Program-made: the position numbers and the translations under genes | Shown: positions 1 to 8,200 of the stretch, piece after piece | How the letters are laid out: each line of letters begins with the position of its first letter | Numbering within the stretch: position 1 is the first letter of the stretch | From: Streptomyces sp. WMMC500 | Lineage (GTDB): Bacteria > Actinomycetota > Actinomycetes > Streptomycetales > Streptomycetaceae | NCBI RefSeq assembly: GCF_027497195.1 | Contig: NZ_CP114905.1 | Span: 2,213,501-2,277,500, forward strand | Direction of reading: 5' to 3' | DNA length: 64,000 bases | The notes under the pieces: model-generated | Database searches by the model: none | The model's input: the letters and a program-made list of their open reading frames with translations, nothing else | Told to the model about the DNA's origin: nothing

Positions 1-552
1 CCGGATGCGCTTCTCCCGGTCCAGGCCGCGGGTGGCGCGGAGCTTGCGGGCGACCAGCTCGCGAGCCGTCTCCTCCTCGGTGTCCGCGTCGAGGCGGCTC
101 ACCGCCTCGTCGACCACCGTGCCCGCCACGCCCCGGGTGCGCAGCTCCCGCGCGAGCGCGCGGCGGGCGAGGCCACGGCCATGGTGCCGGGACTCCACCC
201 AGGCACCGGCGAACGCCGCGTCGTCGACCAGCCCGGCCGCTTCGAGGCGGTCGAGCACGGCCTCCGCGACCTCGGCGTCGACGTCCCGCTTGGCCAGCGC
301 GTCCCCGAGCTGCTTACGGGTCCGCGGCGCCCCGGTGAGCAGGCGCAGGCAGATCGCCCGTGCCCGTTCCTCCGGGCTGAGCGACGTCTCCCGCACCCGG
401 TCACCCGACGGCTCGCGCCGGCCCCGTGACCGCCCGCGCCGGGAGGAACCGCCGCGCTCGGCCGGCCGGCCGGTGCCGTCCTCCGGGCCGCCCCCGAACG
501 GCGGAGGGCCGTCGTCCGGGGGCGGGAGCGGCCAGTCGGTGCGCCGGACCAC
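1..552 (-). CDS. recX: RecX regulatory protein, 3' end cut by window edge
   Basis: The frame starts at a GTG three bases beyond the recA stop codon and stays open to the left edge, giving 184 residues without a stop. The N-terminus (about 65 residues) is rich in Pro, Gly and Arg. It is followed by RecX-type three-helix repeats, for example ARAICLRLLTGAPRTRKQL, and then AVLDRLEAAGLVDDAAFA with HHGRGLARRALARELRTRGV. RecX binds RecA filaments and restrains RecA activity; coupling to recA on one transcript is usual in actinobacteria. There is no separate promoter in the 3-base gap, so it should be induced with recA. The low-complexity N-terminal extension is common in streptomycete RecX. The C-terminus is not visible. 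Confidence 0.93.
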   Translation of the reverse strand, partial: MVRRTDWPLPPPDDGPPPFGGGPEDGTGRPAERGGSSRRGRSRGRREPSGDRVRETSLSPEERARAICLRLLTGAPRTRKQLGDALAKRDVDAEVAEAVLDRLEAAGLVDDAAFAGAWVESRHHGRGLARRALARELRTRGVAGTVVDEAVSRLDADTEEETARELVARKLRATRGLDREKRIR

Positions 553-555
553 GGA

Positions 556-1716
<1,161 letters not shown>

Positions 1717-1759
1717 GGGTTCCACCCGGGATGTCTGAGTCGATCGCTTCACGTGAACG

Positions 1760-1782
1760 ACGCTAGCGCCTGCCACTGACAA
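1760..1782 (-). promoter_or_regulatory. RecA-NDp/PafBC-type promoter of recA
   Basis: On the minus strand this reads TTGTCAGTG, eight bases, then TAGCGT. This matches the LexA-independent DNA-damage promoter defined in mycobacteria (tTGTCRgtg-N8-TAnnnT, used by PafBC). It lies about 45 bases upstream of the recA ATG. The match at both elements with the exact spacer is seen directly; use by PafBC is inferred. Confidence 0.85.
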
Positions 1783-1832
1783 CACGCCCCGCGTCGGGCC
1801 GGCCCGGGGGAATCCCGGCCGAACCCCCATGG

Positions 1833-1844
1833 GAACCGATGTTC
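1833..1844. promoter_or_regulatory. Candidate LexA (SOS) box
   Basis: The sequence GAACCGATGTTC is an inverted repeat (GAAC-N4-GTTC, followed by G) matching the Gram-positive/actinobacterial SOS box CGAACNNNNGTTCG in all but the first outer base. It lies about 115 bases upstream of recA and the same distance before the divergent methyltransferase gene, so it could act on either. Confidence 0.65.
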
Positions 1845-1961
1845 GATTTACGTGTCAACCCGCACCGCCGGTCCCTCCCGCCCCGCGCGTTCCCGGGGGG
1901 CAGGCCGGCCGGTCTCGAACTCGGTGGCCGTTCCGGCCCGGCTCCGCATACGTTCGACCGC

Positions 1962-2687
1962 ATGGCTGACGACTGCTTCGCGCATCCACGGCTCGCCGCG
2001 ATCTACGATCCGCTCCACCCCGACCGCAGCGACCTCGACGCATACCTGCGGATCACGGAAGAGTTCGGCGCACGCCGGGTGCTGGACATCGGCTGCGGCA
2101 CCGGGGTGTTCGCACTCCTCCTGGCCGGCCGCGGGGCCGAGGTCGTCGGCGTCGATCCCGCCCCGGCGTCCGTCGACGTCGCCCGGGCCAAACCGGACAG
2201 TGAGCGGGTCCGCTGGATCTGCGGTGACGCGACGGACCTCCCGCCGCTGCAGGTCGACCTCGCGACGATGACGGCGAACGTCGCGCAGGCCATCGCCGAC
2301 CCGCAGACCTGGGAGAAGACGCTGCGGGGGACCCGCGAAGCGCTGCGGCCCGGCGGGCGTCTGGTCTTCGAGACCCGCGATCCGGCCGGACGCGGCTGGG
2401 AGGAGTGGACGCGCGAGAGGTCCTACCGCGTGACGGAGATCCCGGGCACCGGCTCCGTCGAGAGCTGGGTCGAGCTGACCGAGGTGGACCTGCCCCTGGT
2501 GACCTTCCGCTGGACCTACGTGTTCGCGGCGGACGGCCAGGTGCTGACGTCCGATTCGACGCTGCGTTTCCGCGGGCGGGAGGAAGTCGAGCAGGACCTG
2601 GTCGCACACGGCTACGCGGTGGACGAAGTCCGCGACGCGCCCAACCGGCCGGGAAGAGAGTTCGTGTTCCTGGCACGGCGTCCGTGA
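1962..2687 (+). CDS. Class I SAM-dependent methyltransferase
   Basis: The 241-residue protein has the SAM-binding motif I VLDIGCGTGVFALLLAGRG near residues 39 to 57, an acidic end of the second strand (VVGVDPAPASVDVARAK) and a motif resembling LDVDLATMTANVAQAI, so it belongs to the class I (Rossmann) methyltransferases of the small-molecule type. The substrate cannot be told from sequence. The ATG at 1962 is preferred over upstream in-frame starts because homology begins at MADDCFAHPRLAAIYD. A TACGTT hexamer seven bases before the ATG could be a -10 element, which would make the mRNA leaderless; no good ribosome site is seen. The gene is divergent from recA and convergent with the TAXI gene. 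Confidence 0.85.
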   Translation: MADDCFAHPRLAAIYDPLHPDRSDLDAYLRITEEFGARRVLDIGCGTGVFALLLAGRGAEVVGVDPAPASVDVARAKPDSERVRWICGDATDLPPLQVDLATMTANVAQAIADPQTWEKTLRGTREALRPGGRLVFETRDPAGRGWEEWTRERSYRVTEIPGTGSVESWVELTEVDLPLVTFRWTYVFAADGQVLTSDSTLRFRGREEVEQDLVAHGYAVDEVRDAPNRPGREFVFLARRP

Positions 2688-2738
2688 CCTCCGGTGATCC
2701 GTGGCACCCGGGCTCCGGGCGCACAGGACTTCCCGCCG

Positions 2739-3740
2739 CTACGGCTTCTCCTGCCGGTAGTAGCGCGCCGCCCCCTCGTGCAGCTCCAGCGGGTCCGTGA
2801 AGACCGCCGTGCGCAGGTCGACCCGCTGGGCCGCGTGGACCACGCGGCCGATCCGGTCCCGGTCCCGTATCACCGTGCCGGTCACGCTCTCCGTCAGCCG
2901 CGGATCCTCCCGGTCGGTGGTGACCAGCAGGTTCGCCACCGCGAGCGTCGGTACGGCGGTGTCGCGCTGGACCGTGGGGTAGGCGTCGGGCGGCATCACC
3001 GCGGCGCGGTAGTAGCGGGCCAGCTCGCCCTGGGCGTGGAGGGCGCCGAGGAGGTCGCCGAGCGGTACGAGCTCGATCTCGGTCTGCTGCGCCAGGCGTT
3101 CGACGGCGTCCGTGGGCAGGCCGCCGGACCAGAAGAAGGCGTCGATCTTCCGGGCGCGCAGGAGTTCCGGCATCGAGTCGAGGCCCTCGCGGACCGCCGT
3201 CACGTCCTCGTCGAAGTCGAGGCCGGCCGCCGACAGCAGCCGGCGGGTGATCAGTTGGACACCGGAGCCGTCCTCGCCGACGCCGACCTTGAGGCCGCGC
3301 AGGTCGGCGGCGCCCCGTACGGGTGAGTCGCGCAGGACGACGAGCTGGACGTAGTCGTCGTAGAGCCGGGCCACCGCGCGCAGCCCGTGCCAGCCGGGCA
3401 TCCGGTCGCGCCGGTAGGTGGCCACGGAGTCGGCGGTGGCGACGGCGAAGTCGGCCCGGCCCGTGGTGACCTTCCGCAGGTTGTCGAGGGAGCCCTGGCT
3501 GGTGTCCAGCCGGACGTCGAGGCCCGGCTCGTCCCGGGCGAGCCCTTCGCGCAGCAGCCGGCCGTACTCGGCGTAGACGCCGGAGCGCACCCCCGTGGCG
3601 AAGACCACCTTCCCCTCCGGAGGGGAGTCGCCGCCCAGCGGCATCAGCCACCACAGGAGGAGCCCGAGCACGGCCGCCGTCGCCACGGCGGCCTGCAGCG
3701 CTCGGCGCCTGCCGGGGCGGCGCGGGACGAAGGGGACCAC
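2739..3740 (-). CDS. TAXI family TRAP transporter solute-binding protein
   Basis: The protein has 333 residues from a GTG start. An N-terminal basic stretch and a single hydrophobic segment (residues about 15 to 33) point to a membrane-anchored or secreted protein. The mature part begins VVFATGVRSGVYAEYGRLL, the hallmark of TAXI (TRAP-associated extracytoplasmic immunogenic) proteins, followed by DVRLDTSQGSLDNLRKVTTG and LRGLKVGVGEDGSG. TAXI proteins normally bind an acidic solute, often glutamate or a dicarboxylate, and deliver it to a fused TRAP membrane subunit. No TRAP permease gene adjoins it here, so its partner is elsewhere or it acts as a sensor-type binding protein. It is convergent with the methyltransferase and separated from the upstream protease by a strong terminator. 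Confidence 0.88.
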   Translation of the reverse strand: MVPFVPRRPGRRRALQAAVATAAVLGLLLWWLMPLGGDSPPEGKVVFATGVRSGVYAEYGRLLREGLARDEPGLDVRLDTSQGSLDNLRKVTTGRADFAVATADSVATYRRDRMPGWHGLRAVARLYDDYVQLVVLRDSPVRGAADLRGLKVGVGEDGSGVQLITRRLLSAAGLDFDEDVTAVREGLDSMPELLRARKIDAFFWSGGLPTDAVERLAQQTEIELVPLGDLLGALHAQGELARYYRAAVMPPDAYPTVQRDTAVPTLAVANLLVTTDREDPRLTESVTGTVIRDRDRIGRVVHAAQRVDLRTAVFTDPLELHEGAARYYRQEKP

Positions 3741-3776
3741 GCGGCGATCCTGCCAAACCGGGGCCTCACACGGCCA

Positions 3777-3809
3777 GCGCGCCGGGCTCCCGGTGGGAGC
3801 CCGGCGCGC
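3777..3809 (-). terminator. Terminator hairpin behind the protease gene
   Basis: A perfect 15-bp stem (left arm GCGCGCCGGGCTCCC, right arm its exact complement) closes on a 3-base loop. It lies between the protease stop and the TAXI start, both minus strand, so it ends the protease transcript. No U-tract follows, as is normal in streptomycetes. Confidence 0.85.
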
Positions 3810-3862
3810 CGTCGGGCCGGGTACGGCGGACGCCGTCGCGTCCGGCCGTGCGGTACGGGCGG

Positions 3863-5032
3863 CTAGCCGCCGCTCACCTCGTCGAAGACCCCCTGGGCCT
3901 CCTTGTCCAGGCGCGGCCCGGCCAGCCAGGTGGACTGGAGCGGGCCGATGGACGTGACGGACACGAGCTGTTCCTCGCCGTCGTTCGACGCGGTCCAGCC
4001 GCCGCCGGAGGCGCCCGCGGTCATGGTGCAGCCGATGCGGTACATCGTGGGCTGCGACGCCTGGATCGACAGCCGGCCCGGCGCGTCGGTGCAGGAGTAC
4101 AGGCGCCCGCCGTCGTACGGCGCGGCGGCCGGGTAGCCGGTGGCGGTCAGGTCACCGACGTCCTGCACGGCCGGGGCGTCGAACCAGACGGGCACCGCGG
4201 CGCCGACCGTCTCCTCCAGCGACTGCCCGCCGCCGTCCTTCGGCTGCACCTTCATCACGGCGAAGTCGTACGGGGCGCCCACGCCGCCCGCCGTCTTCCC
4301 CTCGGAGATCCACTCGTCGGTGGTGCGGGCCTCCTCGGCCCAGAACGTGCCCAGGGGCGCGATGTCGGCCTCGGTGGCCTGCTCGGCCTCCAGCTCGGCC
4401 ACGGTCTTGCCCTCGGGGTTGAAGGAGGGCACGAAGATGATGTTGCGCCACCAGCCGCCGTCGGAGCCCTTGTGGACGCAGTGGCCGGCGGTGGCGACCA
4501 GGTTGGACTTGCCCGGGTTGGCCGGGTCGGCGACGACGGTGCCGGAGCAGACCATGGGGCCCTCGGGGGTGTCGAAGAAGATCTTCCCCGCGGCCGGCTG
4601 CGACTCGTTGTACGGCGTGGCCGCCTCCTCGGCCTCGACGGGCTGCGGCTCCGGGTCGGTGACGCCCTGGTCCTCCGACACGTCGGCCTCGTCGACCCGG
4701 TTGGGCGGCTGCTCGGCCTCCCACATCCGGTCGGGCTTCCACAGGTCCTCGATGATCGGGTTGATGAACTCGCGCGCGTCGCGCAGCCAGTCCTCCTGGG
4801 CCCAGTCCTCCCAGCCGCCGTCCTTCCACTTGTCGAGGTCGATGTCCTTCAGCGAGTCCGGGATCCCTTCGGGGAGCGTCAGCTCCTTCTCGGGCGCCTG
4901 CTCCTGCTGCTGCTTGTCGTCGGCGGCGCTGTCGCCGTCCTCGCAGGCACCGGCGGTCAGCGCCAGCGTGACGGCGAGAGCCGCCGCGGCCAGCGCCTTC
5001 CTCGGTATACGACGTTTCCCGTTGGCGGGCAT
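3863..5032 (-). CDS. Secreted trypsin-like serine protease
   Basis: The 389-residue precursor starts with a basic N-region and a hydrophobic Ala/Leu segment ending AGAC at Cys30, an imperfect lipobox, so it is exported and possibly lipid-anchored. About 140 residues of acidic, Gln/Glu-rich linker follow. The catalytic domain shows the full triad: His184 in ATAGHCVHKG, Asp256 in PYDFAVMKV and Ser342 in TAGASGGGW. The serine motif is GASGGG rather than GDSGGP, as in V8/Glu-endopeptidase-like and streptomycete trypsin-like peptidases. The ATG at 5032 is the only start giving a proper signal peptide. The gene stands alone: a strong terminator follows and an inverted repeat lies 30 bases upstream. 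The substrate is unknown. Confidence 0.88.
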   Translation of the reverse strand: MPANGKRRIPRKALAAAALAVTLALTAGACEDGDSAADDKQQQEQAPEKELTLPEGIPDSLKDIDLDKWKDGGWEDWAQEDWLRDAREFINPIIEDLWKPDRMWEAEQPPNRVDEADVSEDQGVTDPEPQPVEAEEAATPYNESQPAAGKIFFDTPEGPMVCSGTVVADPANPGKSNLVATAGHCVHKGSDGGWWRNIIFVPSFNPEGKTVAELEAEQATEADIAPLGTFWAEEARTTDEWISEGKTAGGVGAPYDFAVMKVQPKDGGGQSLEETVGAAVPVWFDAPAVQDVGDLTATGYPAAAPYDGGRLYSCTDAPGRLSIQASQPTMYRIGCTMTAGASGGGWTASNDGEEQLVSVTSIGPLQSTWLAGPRLDKEAQGVFDEVSGG

Positions 5033-5397
5033 GGATCGACTCCCCCAGTTCCTCGACGCAGGTGTCCCGGCGGGACACGAGCCCCCACTATGCCGGTGCC
5101 GTTGTGGACGGCCGCACCGGGCCCCGCGGTTCCACCGCGCCCAAGGATCTTGGCTGCGGGCCGTGTTCCGGCGGCGGCGGCGTCGTTGGTAGGGCGGGGG
5201 ATGCGGACCCGTATCCGGTGCGAGGGGGTGGGGCTGTGCCCGCGGTTCGCGAAGCGGTCGTGTACGCGCGCGTCTGCCGTACGCGCCGTTCCGCCCGGCG
5301 CGCCCCCGGCATCCGGACCGTCGTCCCCCGCTCCCGGCCGCGCCGCGCGGCCCGGGGGCGCTCGTCCCGTACGCGACCCATCCCGAGGTGCACGTCT
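5033..5397. other. Divergent intergenic region, protease / siderophore operon
   Basis: These 365 bases lie between the protease start (minus strand) and the first siderophore gene (plus strand). They should hold both promoters. I see one inverted repeat at 5062-5078 and a GAGG ribosome site at 5385-5388. I looked for a DmdR/IdeR-type iron box (TTAGGTTAGGCTAACCTAA-like) and did not find one. Reading frames crossing this stretch lack homology to anything I recognise. Confidence 0.6.
5062..5078. promoter_or_regulatory. Inverted repeat, candidate operator
   Basis: GTGTCCCG, one base, CGGGACAC: two perfect 8-base arms. It is centred about 38 bases upstream of the protease ATG, where a repressor or activator of that gene would bind. 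It could also be an early part of the transcript folding into a hairpin. No known regulator motif is recognised. Confidence 0.35.
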
Positions 5398-7356
5398 GTG
5401 AACGCGAAGCCCGCCGGCGACGAACTCCCCGCCGGCAGCGGCCGGCCCCCGGTGCGCCGGCGGCTGGCCCGGCTCATCGAGCCCGCCGTCCCCCGCCAGT
5501 ACCGGCGGGGCGCCGAGGGCGGCGGGGCGCGGCCCGAGCCCGACCCGCTGGAGCACCCGGACGCCGGGGCCGCCGCCGACGCGGCCGCCGCCGAGAACCT
5601 GCTGCGCTGCTGGGCGCGGGAACAGGGCCTTACGGAGCCGGAGAGCGGGACGCTGCGGCTGCTGCTGCCCGCCAGCGGGGCGTGCCTGCGCGTCCCGGTG
5701 CGGTACTGGTCGGCGGCGGGCTGGCACCGCTTCGGGCGGCCCGTGCTGCACGGCGCCCCCAAGGACGCGCCGCCGGTGGACGCCGTGACGCTGGCGGCGC
5801 TGCTGGGCCGGGAGGCGGCGTACGCGGCCGAACGGGCCGCCGGCGCCGGCGTCGCGCGCGCACGTACCGCGCCCGGGCCTTCCGACGGCTCCGCCGACCT
5901 CGTCGGCCGGGTCGCCGACTCCGTACGCCACACCGCGGTGTTCCTCGCCGCCCGCCGCGCCGGCTCGCCGCCCGCGACCGCGGACCCGTTCCTGACCGGC
6001 GAGCAGTCCCTGCTCCTCGGCCACCCCCTGCACCCGACGCCCAAGAGCCGCGAGGGGCTCTCGGAGGCCGAGGTCCGGCGCTACTCGCCCGAGTTGCGCG
6101 GCAGTTTCCCGCTGCACTGGCTGGCCGTCCACGACAGCGTCCTCGCCGGCGACTCGGCGTGGACCGAGCGCGGCAAGGGCGTGCCCGCGCGCAAGCTGGC
6201 CGCCCGGCTGGCGGGTCCCGGGCTGCAGGTGCCGCCGGGCTGCACACCGCTGCCGGTGCATCCCTGGCAGGCCCGCGAGGTCCGCGAACGCCCCGACGCC
6301 GCCGCGCTGTTCGACGCCGGTCTGCTGCGGGACCTCGGCCCGCACGGCGATCCCTGGCACCCGACCGCGTCGGTGCGGACGCTGTACCGCCCCGGCGCGC
6401 CCGCGATGCTGAAGCTCTCCCTCGGCGTACGGATCACCAACTCCCGCCGCGAGAACCTCCGCAAGGAGCTGCACCGCGGCACCGAGGTGCACCGCCTGCT
6501 GCGCTCCGGCCTCGGCAAGGAGTGGCAGGCCTCGTTCCCCGGCGGCTTCCCGGGCGCGCCGGGCTTCGACGTCGTACGGGATCCGGCGTGGCTGGCCGTC
6601 GACACCCCGGCCGGCGAGCCCGTCGCGGGCCTGGACGCGGTCGTACGGCACCAGCCGTTCGCGGCGCAGGACGACGCGGTGTGCATCGCGGCGCTGACGT
6701 CCCCGGTGCCGCGGTCCCCGAAGGGCACGATGCGCTCGCGTCTCCAGGAGGTCGTCGAGCAGTTGGCCGACCGCACGGGGCAGGGGACGGCGGCGGTGGC
6801 CGCGGAGTGGTTCCTGCGCTACCTGGAGGTGGTCGTGCGGCCCGTGACGTGGCTGGACGCCGAGGCGGGCGTGGCCCTCGAGGCGCACCAGCAGAACACC
6901 GTGCTGCTCCTCGACACCGACGGCTGGCCGGCCGGCGGCCGGTACCGGGACAACCAGGGGTACTACTTCCGCGAGTCCCGCCGCGCCGACCTGGAGCGCC
7001 GGCTGCCGGGCCTGGGTGGCGCCAGCGACACGTTCGTCCCGGACGACGTGGCCGACGAGCGCTTCGCGTACTACGTGGGCGTCAACAACGTCCTCGGCCT
7101 CGTCGGCGCCTTCGGCGCCGCGGGGCTGGTCGACGAGCGCGTGCTGCTCGCGGCGTTCCGCCGCTTCCTGGAGCAGTCCGCGGCGGGCGGCGGCCCCGGC
7201 CGGGGCCGCTGCGCGCTGGCGGAGCAACTGCTGAGCGGCACGACGCTGCGCTGCAAGGCGAACCTGCTGACCCGGGTGCACGGCCTGGACGAGCTGGTCG
7301 GTCCGGTGGACACGCAGTCCGTGTACGTCAGCGTCCCCAATCCGCTGATCTCCTGA
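5398..7356 (+). CDS. NIS siderophore synthetase, IucA/IucC family (first)
   Basis: NIS synthetases use ATP to join citrate or a related carboxylate to an amine or hydroxamate. The 652-residue protein carries the family marks in order: GHPLHPTPKSREGLS (ATP/phosphate site), LPVHPWQ, a TASVRTLY segment, KLSLGVRITNSRRENLRKEL, EAHQQNTVLLL and RDNQGYYF, followed by a C-terminal FhuF-like region. The GTG at 5398 is chosen because a GAGG ribosome site stands nine bases upstream; the frame is open much further upstream but there it crosses the promoter region. It opens an operon with the acetyltransferase (73 bases on) and a second synthetase. This order equals iucA-iucB-iucC of aerobactin operons. 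The exact acyl acceptor cannot be read from sequence. Confidence 0.92.
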   Translation: MNAKPAGDELPAGSGRPPVRRRLARLIEPAVPRQYRRGAEGGGARPEPDPLEHPDAGAAADAAAAENLLRCWAREQGLTEPESGTLRLLLPASGACLRVPVRYWSAAGWHRFGRPVLHGAPKDAPPVDAVTLAALLGREAAYAAERAAGAGVARARTAPGPSDGSADLVGRVADSVRHTAVFLAARRAGSPPATADPFLTGEQSLLLGHPLHPTPKSREGLSEAEVRRYSPELRGSFPLHWLAVHDSVLAGDSAWTERGKGVPARKLAARLAGPGLQVPPGCTPLPVHPWQAREVRERPDAAALFDAGLLRDLGPHGDPWHPTASVRTLYRPGAPAMLKLSLGVRITNSRRENLRKELHRGTEVHRLLRSGLGKEWQASFPGGFPGAPGFDVVRDPAWLAVDTPAGEPVAGLDAVVRHQPFAAQDDAVCIAALTSPVPRSPKGTMRSRLQEVVEQLADRTGQGTAAVAAEWFLRYLEVVVRPVTWLDAEAGVALEAHQQNTVLLLDTDGWPAGGRYRDNQGYYFRESRRADLERRLPGLGGASDTFVPDDVADERFAYYVGVNNVLGLVGAFGAAGLVDERVLLAAFRRFLEQSAAGGGPGRGRCALAEQLLSGTTLRCKANLLTRVHGLDELVGPVDTQSVYVSVPNPLIS

Positions 7357-7429
7357 CCTTCCGGCCTCGTGACCTCCTGACCGCACCCTCGACTCCCTTC
7401 CGTCCGACGAGAACGAGAAGAGGCGCCCC

Positions 7430-8179
7430 GTGCCACCCGATCCCCCGCCCCCTACCAGGCCCCCGGAGCTGCTCCCCGACGACACCATCGACTTCGGCGT
7501 CGACCTCGCCCGGATCCTCGGGGACCCTGCCCGGTCCCCCGTGCCGTACGACATCTGCTGCTGGACGCCCGCGGGCACGCCGGCCGGTCCGTTCCGGCTG
7601 GAGCCCGTCGACCCGGCCGGGCCCGAGCGTGACCTGCGACTGCTGCACCGCTGGATGAACGACCCGTCCGTGGCCGCCTTCTGGAAGCTCGCCGGGCCCG
7701 TGGAGGTCACCGCGCGGCACGTGCGCGCGCAGCTCGAAGCGGGACACAGCGTGCCCTGCTTCGGTGTGCTGGGCGGCGAGCGGATGAGCTACTGGGAGGT
7801 CTACCGCGCCGACCGCGACCCCCTCGCGCGGCACTACCGCGCGCGCCCCCACGACACGGGTGTCCACCTGCTCCTGGGCGGCGGCGCCGACCGCGGCCGG
7901 GGGCTCGGCTCCCTGCTGATCCGCGCGGTCAGCGACCTCGTGTTCGACAACGAAGCGTCGTGCGCGCGGGTGCTAGCGGAGCCGGACGTGCACAACGTGC
8001 CGTCGGTCGCCGCCTTTCTGAACGCCGGTTTCCACTTCCAGGAGGAGCTGGCCCTTCCCGACAAGCGGGCGGCCCTGATGGTCCGTGAGCGCGCGTCGCG
8101 CGACGGCGGCGCCGGTCCCGTGCCGCCGCCGGACCCGCCCGCGAGCCCACCGGGGCCGCCGCGGCCCCATCTGCCGTAG
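7430..8179 (+). CDS. IucB-type siderophore N-acetyltransferase (GNAT)
   Basis: The 249-residue protein belongs to the siderophore acyltransferase branch of GNAT enzymes (IucB, AlcB, RhbD, MbtK). Diagnostic stretches are LHRWMNDPSVAAFWKLAG, the acetyl-CoA loop RGRGLGSLLIRAV, and EPDVHNVPSVAAFLNAGF followed by LPDKRAALM. Such enzymes acetylate or acylate an N-hydroxylated diamine or lysine to make the hydroxamate. The first 55 residues and the last 30 are Pro-rich and low in complexity. The start is a GTG with an AGAAGAGG ribosome site seven bases before it. The next gene starts 21 bases after its stop. No N-hydroxylase that would make its usual substrate lies in the window. Confidence 0.92.
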   Translation: MPPDPPPPTRPPELLPDDTIDFGVDLARILGDPARSPVPYDICCWTPAGTPAGPFRLEPVDPAGPERDLRLLHRWMNDPSVAAFWKLAGPVEVTARHVRAQLEAGHSVPCFGVLGGERMSYWEVYRADRDPLARHYRARPHDTGVHLLLGGGADRGRGLGSLLIRAVSDLVFDNEASCARVLAEPDVHNVPSVAAFLNAGFHFQEELALPDKRAALMVRERASRDGGAGPVPPPDPPASPPGPPRPHLP

Positions 8180-8200
8180 GACGGAGAGGAGCCAACGCCC

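Noticed and set aside
1717..1830. Extension of recA by 38 residues at the N-terminus
   Set aside because: The frame is open, but the stretch holds the promoter elements and bears no RecA homology.
5062..5397. Extension of the first NIS synthetase by about 112 residues upstream of 5398
   Set aside because: The translation is Arg/Pro-rich without homology, crosses the likely promoter, and a good ribosome site fits GTG 5398.
5033..5397. Iron box (DmdR/IdeR type) before the siderophore genes
   Set aside because: I read the region on both strands and found no TTAGG-type palindrome.
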